From: Verrucosispora sp. NA02020
Lineage (GTDB): Bacteria > Actinomycetota > Actinomycetes > Mycobacteriales > Micromonosporaceae
Length of the DNA: 64,000 bases
Direction: 5' to 3'
Assembly: GCF_013364215.1 (NCBI RefSeq)
Contig: NZ_CP054923.1
Location: 496,001 to 560,000, forward strand
Positions within the stretch are counted from its first letter, which is position 1. Each line of letters begins with the position of its first letter. Of this stretch, positions 54,282 to 63,971 are shown in pieces. A model generated the notes under the pieces. The model was not told the DNA's origin. It did not search any database and saw only the letters and a program-made list of their open reading frames with translations. Both the position numbers and the translations under genes were made by a program.

Positions 54282-57200
54282 GTGACCGACTGGGCGCCGG
54301 CCACCGAGGCCGAGGCGGCGATGCGGGACGCGCTACGCGGCAACGACCAGCAGTTGTACTTCCGCATCCTGTCCCGGGTCGAGCTGCTGTTGCCGATCTC
54401 CGCCCAGCCCGTCCCGGGCCAGGTGCCGGCGGGCTGGGGCACCTGGACGACCGGTGGCCGCACGCACGTGTTGGCGTTCACCTCCGCCGAGGCGATGCGG
54501 TCCTGTCTCGGTGACCACGCCGGGCCGAGCCGACGCTCCGGGTACGCCGAACTGGCCGCCGGCTGGCCGAACCACGAGTGGTGGCTGGCGGTCAATCCCG
54601 GCCTGCCGATCGAGGGCTACCTGCCCGCCTGGTTCGTCTCCCAGTTGTCCCGTGGCGACGTCCGGCTGCCCGGGCGCACGGTCGGCGCCCGGGCCCGGTT
54701 GGAACGGGTGGAGGCGCTGAACCGCTCGCGCGAGGGGCGAGCGTCGCACGGCACCCCGCCCCCTGCGACCGGCACCGCACGGTCACCCGGCGTCGGTCCC
54801 GATCGTCCGGCACCCTCCTCGCCGCAGCCGGTGGCCCCGGCGGCCTTCCAGTTGCCCGAGTCACCGGTGGCGGCGCCCGGCACGGTGGCCGGTCCGCACC
54901 AGCAGCAGCCCGGCGGTGGATCGCCGGGTCGACCTGACCTCGGTCGGGGCGCACCCGTCCAGGATTCCGTGCCCCGTCAGGAGACTCTCGGGAGCCGGCT
55001 CAGCGCCGTCGGCGGTGGCCGGGTGGAGGGTCCGGTCGGCGCGCCGCCGAGTCGGCCGATGCCGACACCCGGCGAGGAACCGACGGTCGCCGGTCCCGGC
55101 TGGCCGGGTACCCCGGAACGCGCAGGCCCGGCCGGCAACGGCCCGCCCAGCAGCGGCCCGCCCACCAACGGCCGGCCCGCCGACACCGGCAGCGGCCAGA
55201 CGCCCAGGCGGTCCTTCTTCGAGCCGTCGAACTCCCGTACCGGCCAGCGCGCCGACCGGCTGACCGACCGGGCGACCCCGCCGTCCCGGCTGGCTGCCCG
55301 TGGCGGGCAGCCGTTCCCCCGGCGCGGGACGGCCGCTGATCCGTCCGCCGAGGGGAAGACCCGCGCCTTCGACTTCACCGGCACCGAGTCGGGTGCCCGC
55401 CCCGAGTCCGGTGGCGAGCCGACCCAGCAATTGCCGTCACCCGGCGGTGCGACGCAGGAGCCGACCCGGCCACTGCGGGTCTCCCCGCCGAACGGTTGGA
55501 CGGCACCGGGTGGTCTCGCCGACAGCGGCGACCCCACCGAGGCGTTGCCCCCTCGCGGGCCGGCGGAGCCCACGGAGGAGTTGTCGGCCGCGGAACCGGT
55601 CTCCGGCCCGCCCGCGACCCGCCGTGGCTTCACCCCGATCGTCATCGAGGGCACCATCATCGAGGCGCGCGACCTCAGCTCGGTCGACGACGCCCCATCC
55701 CGGCCGCAGGGGTTCGCCACCTTCGCCGGCGCCGAACCGACAGTGCGTGTCCCGCCGGTCGAGGCCGACCCCACCATGCGGGTCCCCGTGTCGGAGGCCG
55801 AGCCGACAGTGCGGGTCCCGGTCTCCGAGGCTGAGCCGACAGTGCAGGTTCCGTCGGTGCAGGCGGAACCGACTGCGCAGGTCCCGCTGGTGGAGGCCGA
55901 ACCGACGACATGGGTGCCCACGGTCGGGGCCGAGCCGACCGCGCCGGTCCGGACCGTCGAGCCCGAGACGACGGCCTGGGTCCCGACGGTGGAGCCGGAG
56001 ACGACGGCCTGGGTGCCGACGGTCGAGGCCGAGCCGACCGTTCAGGTGCCGTCTGACGAGCCCACCGCCCGGGTTCCGTCCACCGCGCCGGAGACGACGG
56101 CCTGGGTCCCGACGGTGGAGCCGGAGACGACGGCCTGGGTGCCGACGGTAGGGGCCGAACCGACCGTCGAGGTGCCGTCTGCCGAGGCGGAGCCGACGGT
56201 GCGTGTCCCGGTCCCGCAGGCGGCGCCGACCGCCTCGGTTCCGCTGGTGGAGGCCGATCCGACCACATGGGTGCCGACGGTGGCGGATCCGACCGGATGG
56301 ATCCCGACGATCGGATCCGAGCCGACCGCCGACGTGCCGTCGGTCGAGGCCGAGCCGACCGCCGAAGTGCCGTTGACCGACGCCGAGCCGACCGTCGAGG
56401 TCCCGTCCGCCGGGTCCGAGCCGACCGCCGATCTGGTGCCGGCGGGTTCCGAACCGACCGCCGAGGTGCCGCCGGTCGAGGCGACTGCCGACGTTCCGCT
56501 GGTCGGGTCCGAGCAACAGACCGTGCCGCTCCGGGGGACGATCCCGGAGTCGGCCATCGAGACCGAGCTGATCACGCCTCCGGCCTCGCCGACGGTCGCT
56601 CGGGCCGAGGTCTCCGAGTCGGGCGACGGGTCCGAGCCGACGGTGCAGAGTCCCGCCGCGACCACCCCGGACGCGGCATCCGTCGCCACGCCGCCGGCGG
56701 CCGGTGCCGAGTTCACGCCGGCCAACGACGTCGAGGTGAACCTGCTGGAGGCGGCGGAGGCGGGCAGCACCGACACGTTCCTCTCCACGCTGCTGCTGGC
56801 CCGGGTCCTGATGCCGGTGGCGGCCGACTCCGTCACGGGTACCCGACCGGGCGACCCGGGCTTCGTCTGGCCCACCGTGCAACTGGACGGCCAGACCTTC
56901 GTGGTGGCGTACACCTCGCCGCAGCGGCTGAGCGACCACACCGATCCGGCCGCCGCCGAGACGCTCCAGGTCCGCTTCGTCCAGCTGATCCGCTGCTGGC
57001 CGGACACGTCGTGGTCGTTCGCGGTGAATCCCGGTACGCCGGTCGGCGCCAAGCTGCCCGGCGAGCAGATCGTCGGGCTGGCCAACTGGGCCGCCGAGCT
57101 GGGGCTCGGTGACGACCCGGAGCGGGAGACCGAGTCGTCGGCCGAGCCGACCGTCTCGTCCAAAGGCCCACGGGAGGCCGCACCGGTCGTCGACCCGGTG

Positions 57201-57683
57201 CGGCCGATCGTGATGCAGAAGGCGATCGCACCCAGCCAGCTCGGCTACTACCTGGAGCGTGGCTACGACCGGGTCTCCGGCTTCGTCCACCGGGCCGGCG
57301 AGCTGGCCCATCTCGACACCCCGGCGAAGTTGCACGGCGCGCTCGGCCTCGACCATCCCGAGTCGCCCTTCGCCGCCGACGCCGAGCAGATCTACGTGCT
57401 GCGGTGGCCGGCGTACCGGCCGAGCCTCTACCGGATCCCGTACGGCGGGCAGAACGAGGCCGCCATGCGGGCGATGGAGGGCTGGGTCATCGAGCGTCCG
57501 CCGTTCCGGGGCAACGGTTTCGCCCCCGGCGAGAGTTCCGACGTGGTGGCCGAGTTCAAGGTGGACAGCGTCCGGCTGCCGCACGGCGCCCAGCTGCTGC
57601 GGATCGGCGCGGACGGCACCGAACGTCTGGTCGCCGTGCTCGACACCGACACGCTCGCCTGGCGACAGGTCGGTGAGCGGTGA
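54282..57683 (+). CDS. Large SseB-domain protein with Pro/Thr repeat comb
   Basis: 1,133 residues. An SseB-like domain occupies about 1-130 (SRVELLLPISAQ, THVLAFTSAEAM, WWLAVNPGLPIEGYLP); then a disordered Pro/Gly/Ser-rich stretch; then (about 484-748) some 25 imperfect units of the form EPTxxVPxxEA; then a second SseB-like domain (about 814-945, with RVLMPVAAD, FVVAYTSPQRL, WSFAVNPGTPVGAKLPG); then a ~155-residue domain ending RLVAVLDTDTLAWRQVGER. GTG 54282 follows GGAGGAGG at good spacing, better than GTG 54276. Such proteins are often encoded beside actinobacterial type VII loci; the function is unknown. Confidence 0.8.
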   Translation: MTDWAPATEAEAAMRDALRGNDQQLYFRILSRVELLLPISAQPVPGQVPAGWGTWTTGGRTHVLAFTSAEAMRSCLGDHAGPSRRSGYAELAAGWPNHEWWLAVNPGLPIEGYLPAWFVSQLSRGDVRLPGRTVGARARLERVEALNRSREGRASHGTPPPATGTARSPGVGPDRPAPSSPQPVAPAAFQLPESPVAAPGTVAGPHQQQPGGGSPGRPDLGRGAPVQDSVPRQETLGSRLSAVGGGRVEGPVGAPPSRPMPTPGEEPTVAGPGWPGTPERAGPAGNGPPSSGPPTNGRPADTGSGQTPRRSFFEPSNSRTGQRADRLTDRATPPSRLAARGGQPFPRRGTAADPSAEGKTRAFDFTGTESGARPESGGEPTQQLPSPGGATQEPTRPLRVSPPNGWTAPGGLADSGDPTEALPPRGPAEPTEELSAAEPVSGPPATRRGFTPIVIEGTIIEARDLSSVDDAPSRPQGFATFAGAEPTVRVPPVEADPTMRVPVSEAEPTVRVPVSEAEPTVQVPSVQAEPTAQVPLVEAEPTTWVPTVGAEPTAPVRTVEPETTAWVPTVEPETTAWVPTVEAEPTVQVPSDEPTARVPSTAPETTAWVPTVEPETTAWVPTVGAEPTVEVPSAEAEPTVRVPVPQAAPTASVPLVEADPTTWVPTVADPTGWIPTIGSEPTADVPSVEAEPTAEVPLTDAEPTVEVPSAGSEPTADLVPAGSEPTAEVPPVEATADVPLVGSEQQTVPLRGTIPESAIETELITPPASPTVARAEVSESGDGSEPTVQSPAATTPDAASVATPPAAGAEFTPANDVEVNLLEAAEAGSTDTFLSTLLLARVLMPVAADSVTGTRPGDPGFVWPTVQLDGQTFVVAYTSPQRLSDHTDPAAAETLQVRFVQLIRCWPDTSWSFAVNPGTPVGAKLPGEQIVGLANWAAELGLGDDPERETESSAEPTVSSKGPREAAPVVDPVRPIVMQKAIAPSQLGYYLERGYDRVSGFVHRAGELAHLDTPAKLHGALGLDHPESPFAADAEQIYVLRWPAYRPSLYRIPYGGQNEAAMRAMEGWVIERPPFRGNGFAPGESSDVVAEFKVDSVRLPHGAQLLRIGADGTERLVAVLDTDTLAWRQVGER

Positions 57684-58045
57684 TGCGCGACGGCTACGTG
57701 GCCCGCTGGCGTGGCCGGGAGTACCAGGCCAGCCCGGACGGCGGCGAGATCCGGCTCTACCGGCCGGAGGCGGCCGACGGCTTCGAGGAGGTCCGCGTCG
57801 GCCGCCACGTCCGGGTCGTCCCGGCCTCGGAGGTCGAGGAACTGGCGTACGTCCGGACGACCTGCACCTGGCAGGGGCAGCCGTTCATCGTGCTCGCCGT
57901 GCACGACGGGTGGCTGCGGGTCGAGTACACCGGTGGTCGGTGGCCGGTCGCCCAGGCGATGCGGCTGGAAGCCTTCGACTTCGGTGTCTACCAGGGCTGG
58001 GCGCCGGTCGGTGAGGTCACCGACGTCCGCGAACAGCGGATCTGA
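57683..58045 (+). CDS. Conserved hypothetical protein following the SseB-domain gene
   Basis: About 120 residues, beta-rich, no signal or membrane segment. MRDGYVARWRGREYQASPDGGEIRLYRPE and the C-terminal MRLEAFDFGVYQGWAPVGEV are the most distinctive parts. I do not recognise a named family. ATG 57683 overlaps the upstream stop (TGATG); GTG 57680 is equally close. The coupling indicates that it works with the SseB-domain protein. Confidence 0.7.
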   Translation: MRDGYVARWRGREYQASPDGGEIRLYRPEAADGFEEVRVGRHVRVVPASEVEELAYVRTTCTWQGQPFIVLAVHDGWLRVEYTGGRWPVAQAMRLEAFDFGVYQGWAPVGEVTDVREQRI

Positions 58046-58052
58046 GCACCGG

Positions 58053-58985
58053 TCAGGACTTCGTCCAGCGCAGGACCTCGCCGAGCACCAGCTCCGGCGT
58101 CTCCAGGTGCGGGAAGTGCCCGACGTCGTCCAGCAGCCGCCACTCGTACGCCGCGCTGACATAACGCCCCGACCCCTGGGCGGTACGCGGCAAAGAGGCC
58201 ACGTCCAGCGCGCCGTGCAGTTGCAGGGTGGGGGTGACCAGGGGGCGCTGCATCAGCTTGACGAACCGGTATCCGTGCAGCCGCAGCACCGACCGGAACG
58301 CCCAGCGGTAGCCCTCCAGCGCGCAGAACGCGGCCTGCGGAATCCGCATCGCCTCCCGGTAACGGTGGGCGTACCCGGCGAACTCCGGGCCGCTCACCCA
58401 GCGGGGTCCGCCCCAGCGGCGCAGGATCTCCTCCACCGCCCGCGCGTCGTCCCGGGTGAGGACGTGCTCGTAGCGGGGCATCTGGAACCTCAGCGCGGGT
58501 GTGGAGGCGGCGAACTGGCCCCGTGGGTCGGCGAAGATCCCGGCGCGCAGCCGCAGCGGGTGCGGTGCGCCGAGCACCACCAGCCGGCGGACCAGGTTGG
58601 GATGGAACGAGGCCACCGTCCAGGCGATCATGCCGCCGGCACCGGCACCGACCACGGTCGCCGACCGTTCACCCAGCGCGCGGATCAGGCCGGCCACGTC
58701 GGCGGCGAGGGTGTAGCCGTCGTACCCCCGGGGTGGTTTGTCGCTGGCGCCGTAGCCGCGCAGGTCGACGGCGACGGCGCGGAACCCGGCGTCGGCGACC
58801 GCCGGCAGCATCTGCTGCCAGGCCCACCAGTGCTCGGGGAAGCCGTGCAGGAAGAGCACCATCGGACCGGTGCCCGCCTCCACGACGTGGAACCGGCTGC
58901 CGTTGGCGCCGACGAACCGGTGCGTCCACGGTCCCTCGGTGAGGACGCAGGATTCGTCGATGGCATCGCCACGCTGCTCGGTCAT
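58053..58985 (-). CDS. Alpha/beta-hydrolase-fold protein (epoxide-hydrolase-like) lacking the nucleophile
   Basis: 310 residues. The oxyanion-hole motif LFLHGFPEHWWAW, the DLRGYGASDKPPRG strand, the acid region HGALDVAS and the catalytic-His region DVGHFPHLETPE match epoxide hydrolases. At the nucleophile elbow, where these enzymes have G-H-D-W-G-G or G-x-S-x-G, the sequence is VVGAGAGGMIAW, placing Gly at the nucleophile position. It may be non-catalytic. ATG 58985 gives the shortest plausible N-terminus. Confidence 0.82.
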   Translation of the reverse strand: MTEQRGDAIDESCVLTEGPWTHRFVGANGSRFHVVEAGTGPMVLFLHGFPEHWWAWQQMLPAVADAGFRAVAVDLRGYGASDKPPRGYDGYTLAADVAGLIRALGERSATVVGAGAGGMIAWTVASFHPNLVRRLVVLGAPHPLRLRAGIFADPRGQFAASTPALRFQMPRYEHVLTRDDARAVEEILRRWGGPRWVSGPEFAGYAHRYREAMRIPQAAFCALEGYRWAFRSVLRLHGYRFVKLMQRPLVTPTLQLHGALDVASLPRTAQGSGRYVSAAYEWRLLDDVGHFPHLETPELVLGEVLRWTKS

Positions 58986-59054
58986 GACCGACAGCCTATG
59001 ACCTCGCCGCCGTCGGCCCCGGTGGGCCGACCGGACCACCGGCCCGGCAGGGGC

Positions 59055-59087
59055 GACGCCCCGGGCAGATGGCCTGCCCGGGGCGTC
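59055..59087 (-). terminator. Terminator of the M6 protease gene
   Basis: GACGCCCCGGGCAG and CTGCCCGGGGCGTC form a perfect 14-bp stem around ATGGC, 20 bases beyond the stop codon of the minus-strand protease gene. Confidence 0.78.
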
Positions 59088-59106
59088 GTCGTGTCAGGTC
59101 GGCGGC

Positions 59107-61524
59107 TCAGGAGAACCGGACCTTGGTGTAGATGCCGTCCTGCTCCATCACCTTGATCTTGGTGCCGGTGGCCGGGAGCTTGACGCCGTGGTTGGGCAGC
59201 TCCGGGAACCAGTACTGCTTGGTGTCGTCGAACAGCGGCTGCGCGGCCTGACCCCGGATGTACTGGGGCTGGCTGTTGAGGTGCAGCGTGAACGAGTCGG
59301 CCTTCTTGAGGCTGAACGGCGCGTCGTAGACCTGGATCCGGGCCCGCCAGGGCTGACCCGTCAGGTTGTAGATCGGCCGGGGGCGGGAGTCGATGATCAG
59401 GTTCCGGCCCTCGCCCGGGTGTGCGAACGTGTCGTTGTCCGACCACCGGGTGTTCCAGTACGAGATCAGCAGTCCCTCCTGGTACGCGTAGTGGTCCACG
59501 AAGTCCGGCTTGGTGTTGGCGTACCCGAAGAAGTACGGACCGGTCTTGAGGTACTTGTCGTACGAGATGTACTGCCGGGTCCCGGCGATGTAGTAGTTCG
59601 GGAAGCTGCGGGTGTACGTCTCCTCGACCACCTCGAACCCGCCGGCCAGCGTCCAGCCGGTGGCACCGTCCTCGGCACCATCGACGAGGACCGTCTGCCC
59701 GTCGGCGGTCAGGGTGATCGCGTCACCGAAGAACCCGCCCTCGGCGACCGCCCCGTCCGTCTGGTAGCGCAGCCGGAACCCGACGGTGTTGCCGGCCACC
59801 GAGTCCAGCGGGACCTGCACGTCCACCCACTCGCCGTCGGTGCTGCCGTCCAGCGCGTACCGGCCGGGGGAGATCTCCTTGAACGGCCGACCGTCCGCGG
59901 TGCCGGGCTGCGGCGTCCAGGTCTGCCCGCCGTCGGTCGAGGTCTCGAAGAACAGGTAGTCGTAGTCCGCCTCGATGCTGTAGCGGCCCTTCAGCGAGAC
60001 GCTTGCCGACGACGCCCCACTCAGGTCGAACGTCCTGGTCAGGGTGCTGTTCAGGTCGTCTGCGTTGCCGGAGAAGAACTGCTTGTCGCCCTCGAACGGC
60101 GCCCCGTTCTCGAACGTGTACTCCCGCTCGGGCAGCACCACCACGGCGGCCTGGGCCTCCTTGGTGTTGTACTCCTGTGGACCGAGCACCAGCGTGCGCT
60201 TCTGCCCGGCCACGATCACCTCGTAGTCGAGCCAGCCGAGCTGGAGCTTGTTCCACGCACCGAGGTCACCGCCGCGCTCGCCGATGCCGCCGTCGTTCTT
60301 GGCGCCGAGGCGGCTCTGGGCCATCAGGGTCCAGTGCTCGTTGTTGTTGTCGCCGCCGCTGATGACGTTGTAGTCGTCCGGCAGGCCGAGGTCGTGGGCG
60401 TACTCGTGGTAGAAGACGCTGCGACCCCCGTTCTCCGGCTGGATCGTGTAGTCACCGATCCAGATCCCGGTGTCGCCGATCTGGGTGCCGCCGGCCGGGA
60501 AGTTCGGCGGGCCGGTGCGTCCCTGGTCGGAGGCGTACGCGTACCAGCGGTGGCTCCAGATCGCGTCCTCGCCGTAGATCGGGTCACCGTCGGCCATGTC
60601 GCCACCGGCGTGCACGATCTGGAAGTGGTCGATGTAGCCGTCCGGCTCGTTGAAGTCGCCGTCGCCGTCGTAGTCGTACCGGTCCCACTGGTCCATCGCC
60701 CGCACGTCGGCGGCGATCTCCTCGTCGGTCCGTCCGGCCGCCTTCTGGTCGGCGACCCACTTGTTGGCGGCGTCGCGCACCAGCGCCCAGACGTTGTTGC
60801 AGACGATCCCGTCGCACGGGTAGCCGCTGGAACGTCCGTACCGGGCCTGGTTGTAGTTGACCTTCACCCAGTCGGTGACCACACCGTCGACGCTGTAGCG
60901 CCCGGAGGACTGGGCCTCGTAGTACTGCTTCACCGACTCGTCGCCGGGGCCGGTGCCGAAGTAGAGCTTCCGGAAGTGGTCGGCGTCGTAGTCCGGCTGC
61001 CAGACGGTGGAGTTGTCCACCCGGCGGTCCGGCTCCGGGATCTCGTTGTGCCCTGGTCCGTCGAACCGCGCCGGGCCGGGGGTGTCGGGGTCGGTGTCCT
61101 GGTCGGGGTAGTCCGGGTGCCGCTCGTTGCCGAACTCGGCGAGGATCACGAAGATCCGGTCGGTCTTCTCCCGCGACAGTTCGACGTACTGCTTCTCGGT
61201 CGGGCCCTTGCCGCCCTTGGTGGTCTTGGCGTTACGGCCGGCCTTGCCACCCTTGGTGGCCCGCTCGCCGACCTTGACCACCGTGCTGCCGTTGATCCGC
61301 TCCGCCTCGGCCCGGCCCGAGAGAACCTCGCTCAGACCCTGCTCACGCAGGGCGCGACGCTTGTCCTCCAGCGGGTTCGGCAGGTCGTGTTCGGCGTGGG
61401 CGGGCTCCGCGATCGACTGGGCGGACGCCGGCGCCGTGGCAGGCGCGGCGGCGGCGGAAGCGCCGACCGTCAATCCTGTCGCGGTCAGCGAGAGCCCGAG
61501 CAGACCCACTGCGACTTTCCGCAC
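59107..61524 (-). CDS. Secreted M6-family (immune inhibitor A-like) metalloprotease
   Basis: 805 residues with a signal peptide (1-~30). A pro-region contains the low-complexity GTKGGKAGRNAKTTKGGKGP-like segment. The zinc motif is H373-E-Y-A-H377 in FYHEYAHDLGLPDDYN, with a Ca-binding-like DYDGDGDFNEPDGY upstream. The C-terminal ~250 residues are beta-rich and include the conserved TSTDGGQTWTPQPG accessory fold. GTG 61524 is chosen because GGAGG lies six bases upstream and it places the signal peptide at the N-terminus. Monocistronic. Confidence 0.88.
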   Translation of the reverse strand: MRKVAVGLLGLSLTATGLTVGASAAAAPATAPASAQSIAEPAHAEHDLPNPLEDKRRALREQGLSEVLSGRAEAERINGSTVVKVGERATKGGKAGRNAKTTKGGKGPTEKQYVELSREKTDRIFVILAEFGNERHPDYPDQDTDPDTPGPARFDGPGHNEIPEPDRRVDNSTVWQPDYDADHFRKLYFGTGPGDESVKQYYEAQSSGRYSVDGVVTDWVKVNYNQARYGRSSGYPCDGIVCNNVWALVRDAANKWVADQKAAGRTDEEIAADVRAMDQWDRYDYDGDGDFNEPDGYIDHFQIVHAGGDMADGDPIYGEDAIWSHRWYAYASDQGRTGPPNFPAGGTQIGDTGIWIGDYTIQPENGGRSVFYHEYAHDLGLPDDYNVISGGDNNNEHWTLMAQSRLGAKNDGGIGERGGDLGAWNKLQLGWLDYEVIVAGQKRTLVLGPQEYNTKEAQAAVVVLPEREYTFENGAPFEGDKQFFSGNADDLNSTLTRTFDLSGASSASVSLKGRYSIEADYDYLFFETSTDGGQTWTPQPGTADGRPFKEISPGRYALDGSTDGEWVDVQVPLDSVAGNTVGFRLRYQTDGAVAEGGFFGDAITLTADGQTVLVDGAEDGATGWTLAGGFEVVEETYTRSFPNYYIAGTRQYISYDKYLKTGPYFFGYANTKPDFVDHYAYQEGLLISYWNTRWSDNDTFAHPGEGRNLIIDSRPRPIYNLTGQPWRARIQVYDAPFSLKKADSFTLHLNSQPQYIRGQAAQPLFDDTKQYWFPELPNHGVKLPATGTKIKVMEQDGIYTKVRFS

Positions 61525-61739
61525 GTGGTACCTCCGGATTGAGGGAACCGGCCCGTCGGGGGTTGTGGACCGGTGAAATAGGCCCCTACGGATGGGGCCA
61601 CTGGTGAACATAGGCACTCGTGGGGCCAAAGGGGAAGGGGTGTGCGTCGATTTTGTGGCACCGAGTTGTTGGCAGGCGTTTTCACTGTCACAGCCCTCGG
61701 CGGCGACCACCCGACGTCCGCGCAGGTCCGGACAGACAT

Positions 61740-61776
61740 CGACGGGTGGCGGTCCGCGTCGGACCGCCACCCGTCG
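61740..61776 (-). terminator. Terminator of the acetyl-CoA synthetase gene
   Basis: CGACGGGTGGCGGTCC and GGACCGCCACCCGTCG form a perfect 16-bp stem around GCGTC, 18 bases beyond the stop codon. The rest of the 270-bp gap to the M6 protease start shows nothing else I can name. Confidence 0.8.
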
Positions 61777-61793
61777 AGTGGTACGCCTATCCG

Positions 61794-63788
61794 TCAGTCC
61801 TCGTCGGACTTGCCCCCGCCCATGCCGGAGGCGATCAGGTCCATCACCGACGAATCCTGCAACGTGGTGACGTCGCCCAGCGACCGGTTCTCCGCCACGT
61901 CCCGCAGCAACCGACGCATGATCTTGCCGGAGCGGGTCTTCGGCAACTCCGGCACCAACATGATCTGTCGCGGCTTGGCGATCGGGCCGAGCGTCTTCGC
62001 CACGTGGTTGCGCAGGTCGGCGATGAGCTTCTCACCGGCGTCACCGGCGGTGTCGATGCTGCCGCGCGGGATCGCGAACGCCACGATCGCCTGCCCGGTC
62101 GTCGGGTCGGTGGCGCCGACCACCGCCGCCTCCGCCACCGACGGGTGCGACACCAGCGCCGACTCGACCTCGGTGGTGGAGATGTTGTGCCCGGAGACCA
62201 GCATGACGTCGTCCACCCGGCCGAGCAGCCAGAGGTGCCCGTCGTCGTCCCGCTTCGCCCCGTCACCGGCGAAGTAGACCCACGGGTCGTCGGCGTTGCC
62301 GCTCACCCCGGCGCCGAAGCGGGACCAGTACGTCTCGATGAACCGGTTGTCGTCGCCCCAGATGGTGCGCAGCATCGACGGCCACGGCTCGCGCAGCACC
62401 AGGTACCCGCCGCCGCCGTTCGGCACCGACTGGCCCTGGTCGTCCACCACGTCGGCGATGACGCCCGGCAGCGGCGTCATCGCCGAACCCGGCTTCGCGG
62501 CGGTCACCCCGGGCAGCGGCGAGATCATCATGGCGCCGGTCTCGGTCTGCCACCAGGTGTCCACGATGGGCAGTTCACCCCGTCCGACATGCTGCCTGTA
62601 CCACATCCAGGCCTCGGGGTTGATCGGCTCACCGACGCTGCCGAGCAGCCGGAGCGTGGAGAGGCTGTACTCGGCGGGGATCTCGTCGCCCCACTTCATC
62701 ATGGTGCGGATCAGCGTGGGTGCCGTGTAGAGGATCGTCACGCCGTACCTGTCGACGATCTCCCAGAAGCGGCCCTTGTGCGGGGTGTCCGGGGTGCCCT
62801 CGTACATGACCTGGCTGACGCCGTTGGAGAGCGGACCGTACACGATGTAGGAGTGGCCGGTCACCCAGCCGATGTCCGCCGTGCACCAGTAGACGTCGCT
62901 CTCCGGCTTCAGGTCGAAGACCGCGTGCGAGGTGTACGAGGTCTGGGTCAGGTATCCGCCGGTGGTGTGCAGGATGCCCTTCGGGCGGGCCGTGGTGCCG
63001 CTGGTGTAGAGGATGAACAGCGGGTGCTCGGCGTCGAACGGCTGCGCGGCGTGCTCGGTCGACGCCTGCTCCACCGTCTCGTGCCACCAGTGGTCCCGCT
63101 CCGACCAGCCGACCTGCTCGCCGGTCCGGCGTACCACCAGCACGTGCTCCACCGACGGGCAGTTCGCCACCGCGTCGTCCACGGTCGGCTTGAGCGCCGA
63201 CGGCTTGCCCCGGCGGTACCCGCCGTCCGCGGTGATCACCACCTTGGCGGTGGCGTCCTGGATCCGGTTGGTCAGCGACTCGGCGGAGAAGCCACCGAAG
63301 ACCACGCTGTGCGTCGCGCCGATCCGGGCGCAGGCCAGCATCGCGACCGCCGCCTCCGGGATCATCGGCAGATAGATCGCCACCCGGTCACCGGCGACCA
63401 CCCCGAGGTCGGTGAGGGCGTTCGCCGCCTGGCACGTCATCCGGTGCAGGTCGGCGTAGGTGATGGTCCGGGTGTCGCCCGGCTCGCCCTCCCAGTGGAT
63501 CGCCACCTTGTCGCCCCGGCCCGCCTCGACGTGCCGGTCCAGACAGTTGTACGCCACGTTGAGCTGCCCGCCGACGAACCACTTGGCGAACGGCGGATTC
63601 GACCAGTCCAGCACCTGGTCCCACTGCTTCGCCCAGGTCAGCCGCCCGGCCTGGCGCTCCCAGAAGGCCAGCCGGTCGTTCTCGGCCTCGACGTACGCGT
63701 CCGCGGTGACGTTGGCGGCGGCGGCGAGTTCGGCCGGCGGCGGGAACTGGCGCGTCTCGTTCAACAGATTGGCCAATGCCTCGCTCAT
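61794..63788 (-). CDS. acsA: Acetyl-CoA synthetase (AMP-forming)
   Basis: Activates acetate to acetyl-CoA through acetyl-AMP. 664 residues, full length. The AMP-binding P-loop reads [22 protein letters not shown], a slight variant of the usual SGSTGxPKG. The core [18 protein letters not shown] motif and the C-terminal [22 protein letters not shown], whose Lys is the regulatory acetylation site in this family, are present. ATG 63788 has AGGAGTCACCGC upstream. Confidence 0.95.
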   Translation of the reverse strand: MSEALANLLNETRQFPPPAELAAAANVTADAYVEAENDRLAFWERQAGRLTWAKQWDQVLDWSNPPFAKWFVGGQLNVAYNCLDRHVEAGRGDKVAIHWEGEPGDTRTITYADLHRMTCQAANALTDLGVVAGDRVAIYLPMIPEAAVAMLACARIGATHSVVFGGFSAESLTNRIQDATAKVVITADGGYRRGKPSALKPTVDDAVANCPSVEHVLVVRRTGEQVGWSERDHWWHETVEQASTEHAAQPFDAEHPLFILYTSGTTARPKGILHTTGGYLTQTSYTSHAVFDLKPESDVYWCTADIGWVTGHSYIVYGPLSNGVSQVMYEGTPDTPHKGRFWEIVDRYGVTILYTAPTLIRTMMKWGDEIPAEYSLSTLRLLGSVGEPINPEAWMWYRQHVGRGELPIVDTWWQTETGAMMISPLPGVTAAKPGSAMTPLPGVIADVVDDQGQSVPNGGGGYLVLREPWPSMLRTIWGDDNRFIETYWSRFGAGVSGNADDPWVYFAGDGAKRDDDGHLWLLGRVDDVMLVSGHNISTTEVESALVSHPSVAEAAVVGATDPTTGQAIVAFAIPRGSIDTAGDAGEKLIADLRNHVAKTLGPIAKPRQIMLVPELPKTRSGKIMRRLLRDVAENRSLGDVTTLQDSSVMDLIASGMGGGKSDED

Positions 63789-63913
63789 GCGGTGACTCCT
63801 CGTCGCTCGGGGTGACCTGCCTCTCTCCCGGGCAGGTTAGCCGGGGTGGACGCGCCAGGCGACCGATCTCGTCCGCCCTAGTCGCCCAACGGCCTTCCCC
63901 ACGCGCCGAGATG

Positions 63914-63971
63914 TAAGGAAGGGCACCTTATTAACGCCTCGTGCATAGGAAGGGTCCCTTCCTAACACCTG
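63914..63971 (+). repeat. 58-bp dispersed repeat, copy C
   Basis: It reads TAAGGAAGGGCACCTTATTA, ACGCCTCGTGCATAGGAAGG, GTCCCTTCCTAACACCTG. Aligned to the reverse complement of copy A it differs at about nine of 58 positions. It lies upstream of acsA in the intergenic region at the right edge of the window. Confidence 0.85.
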
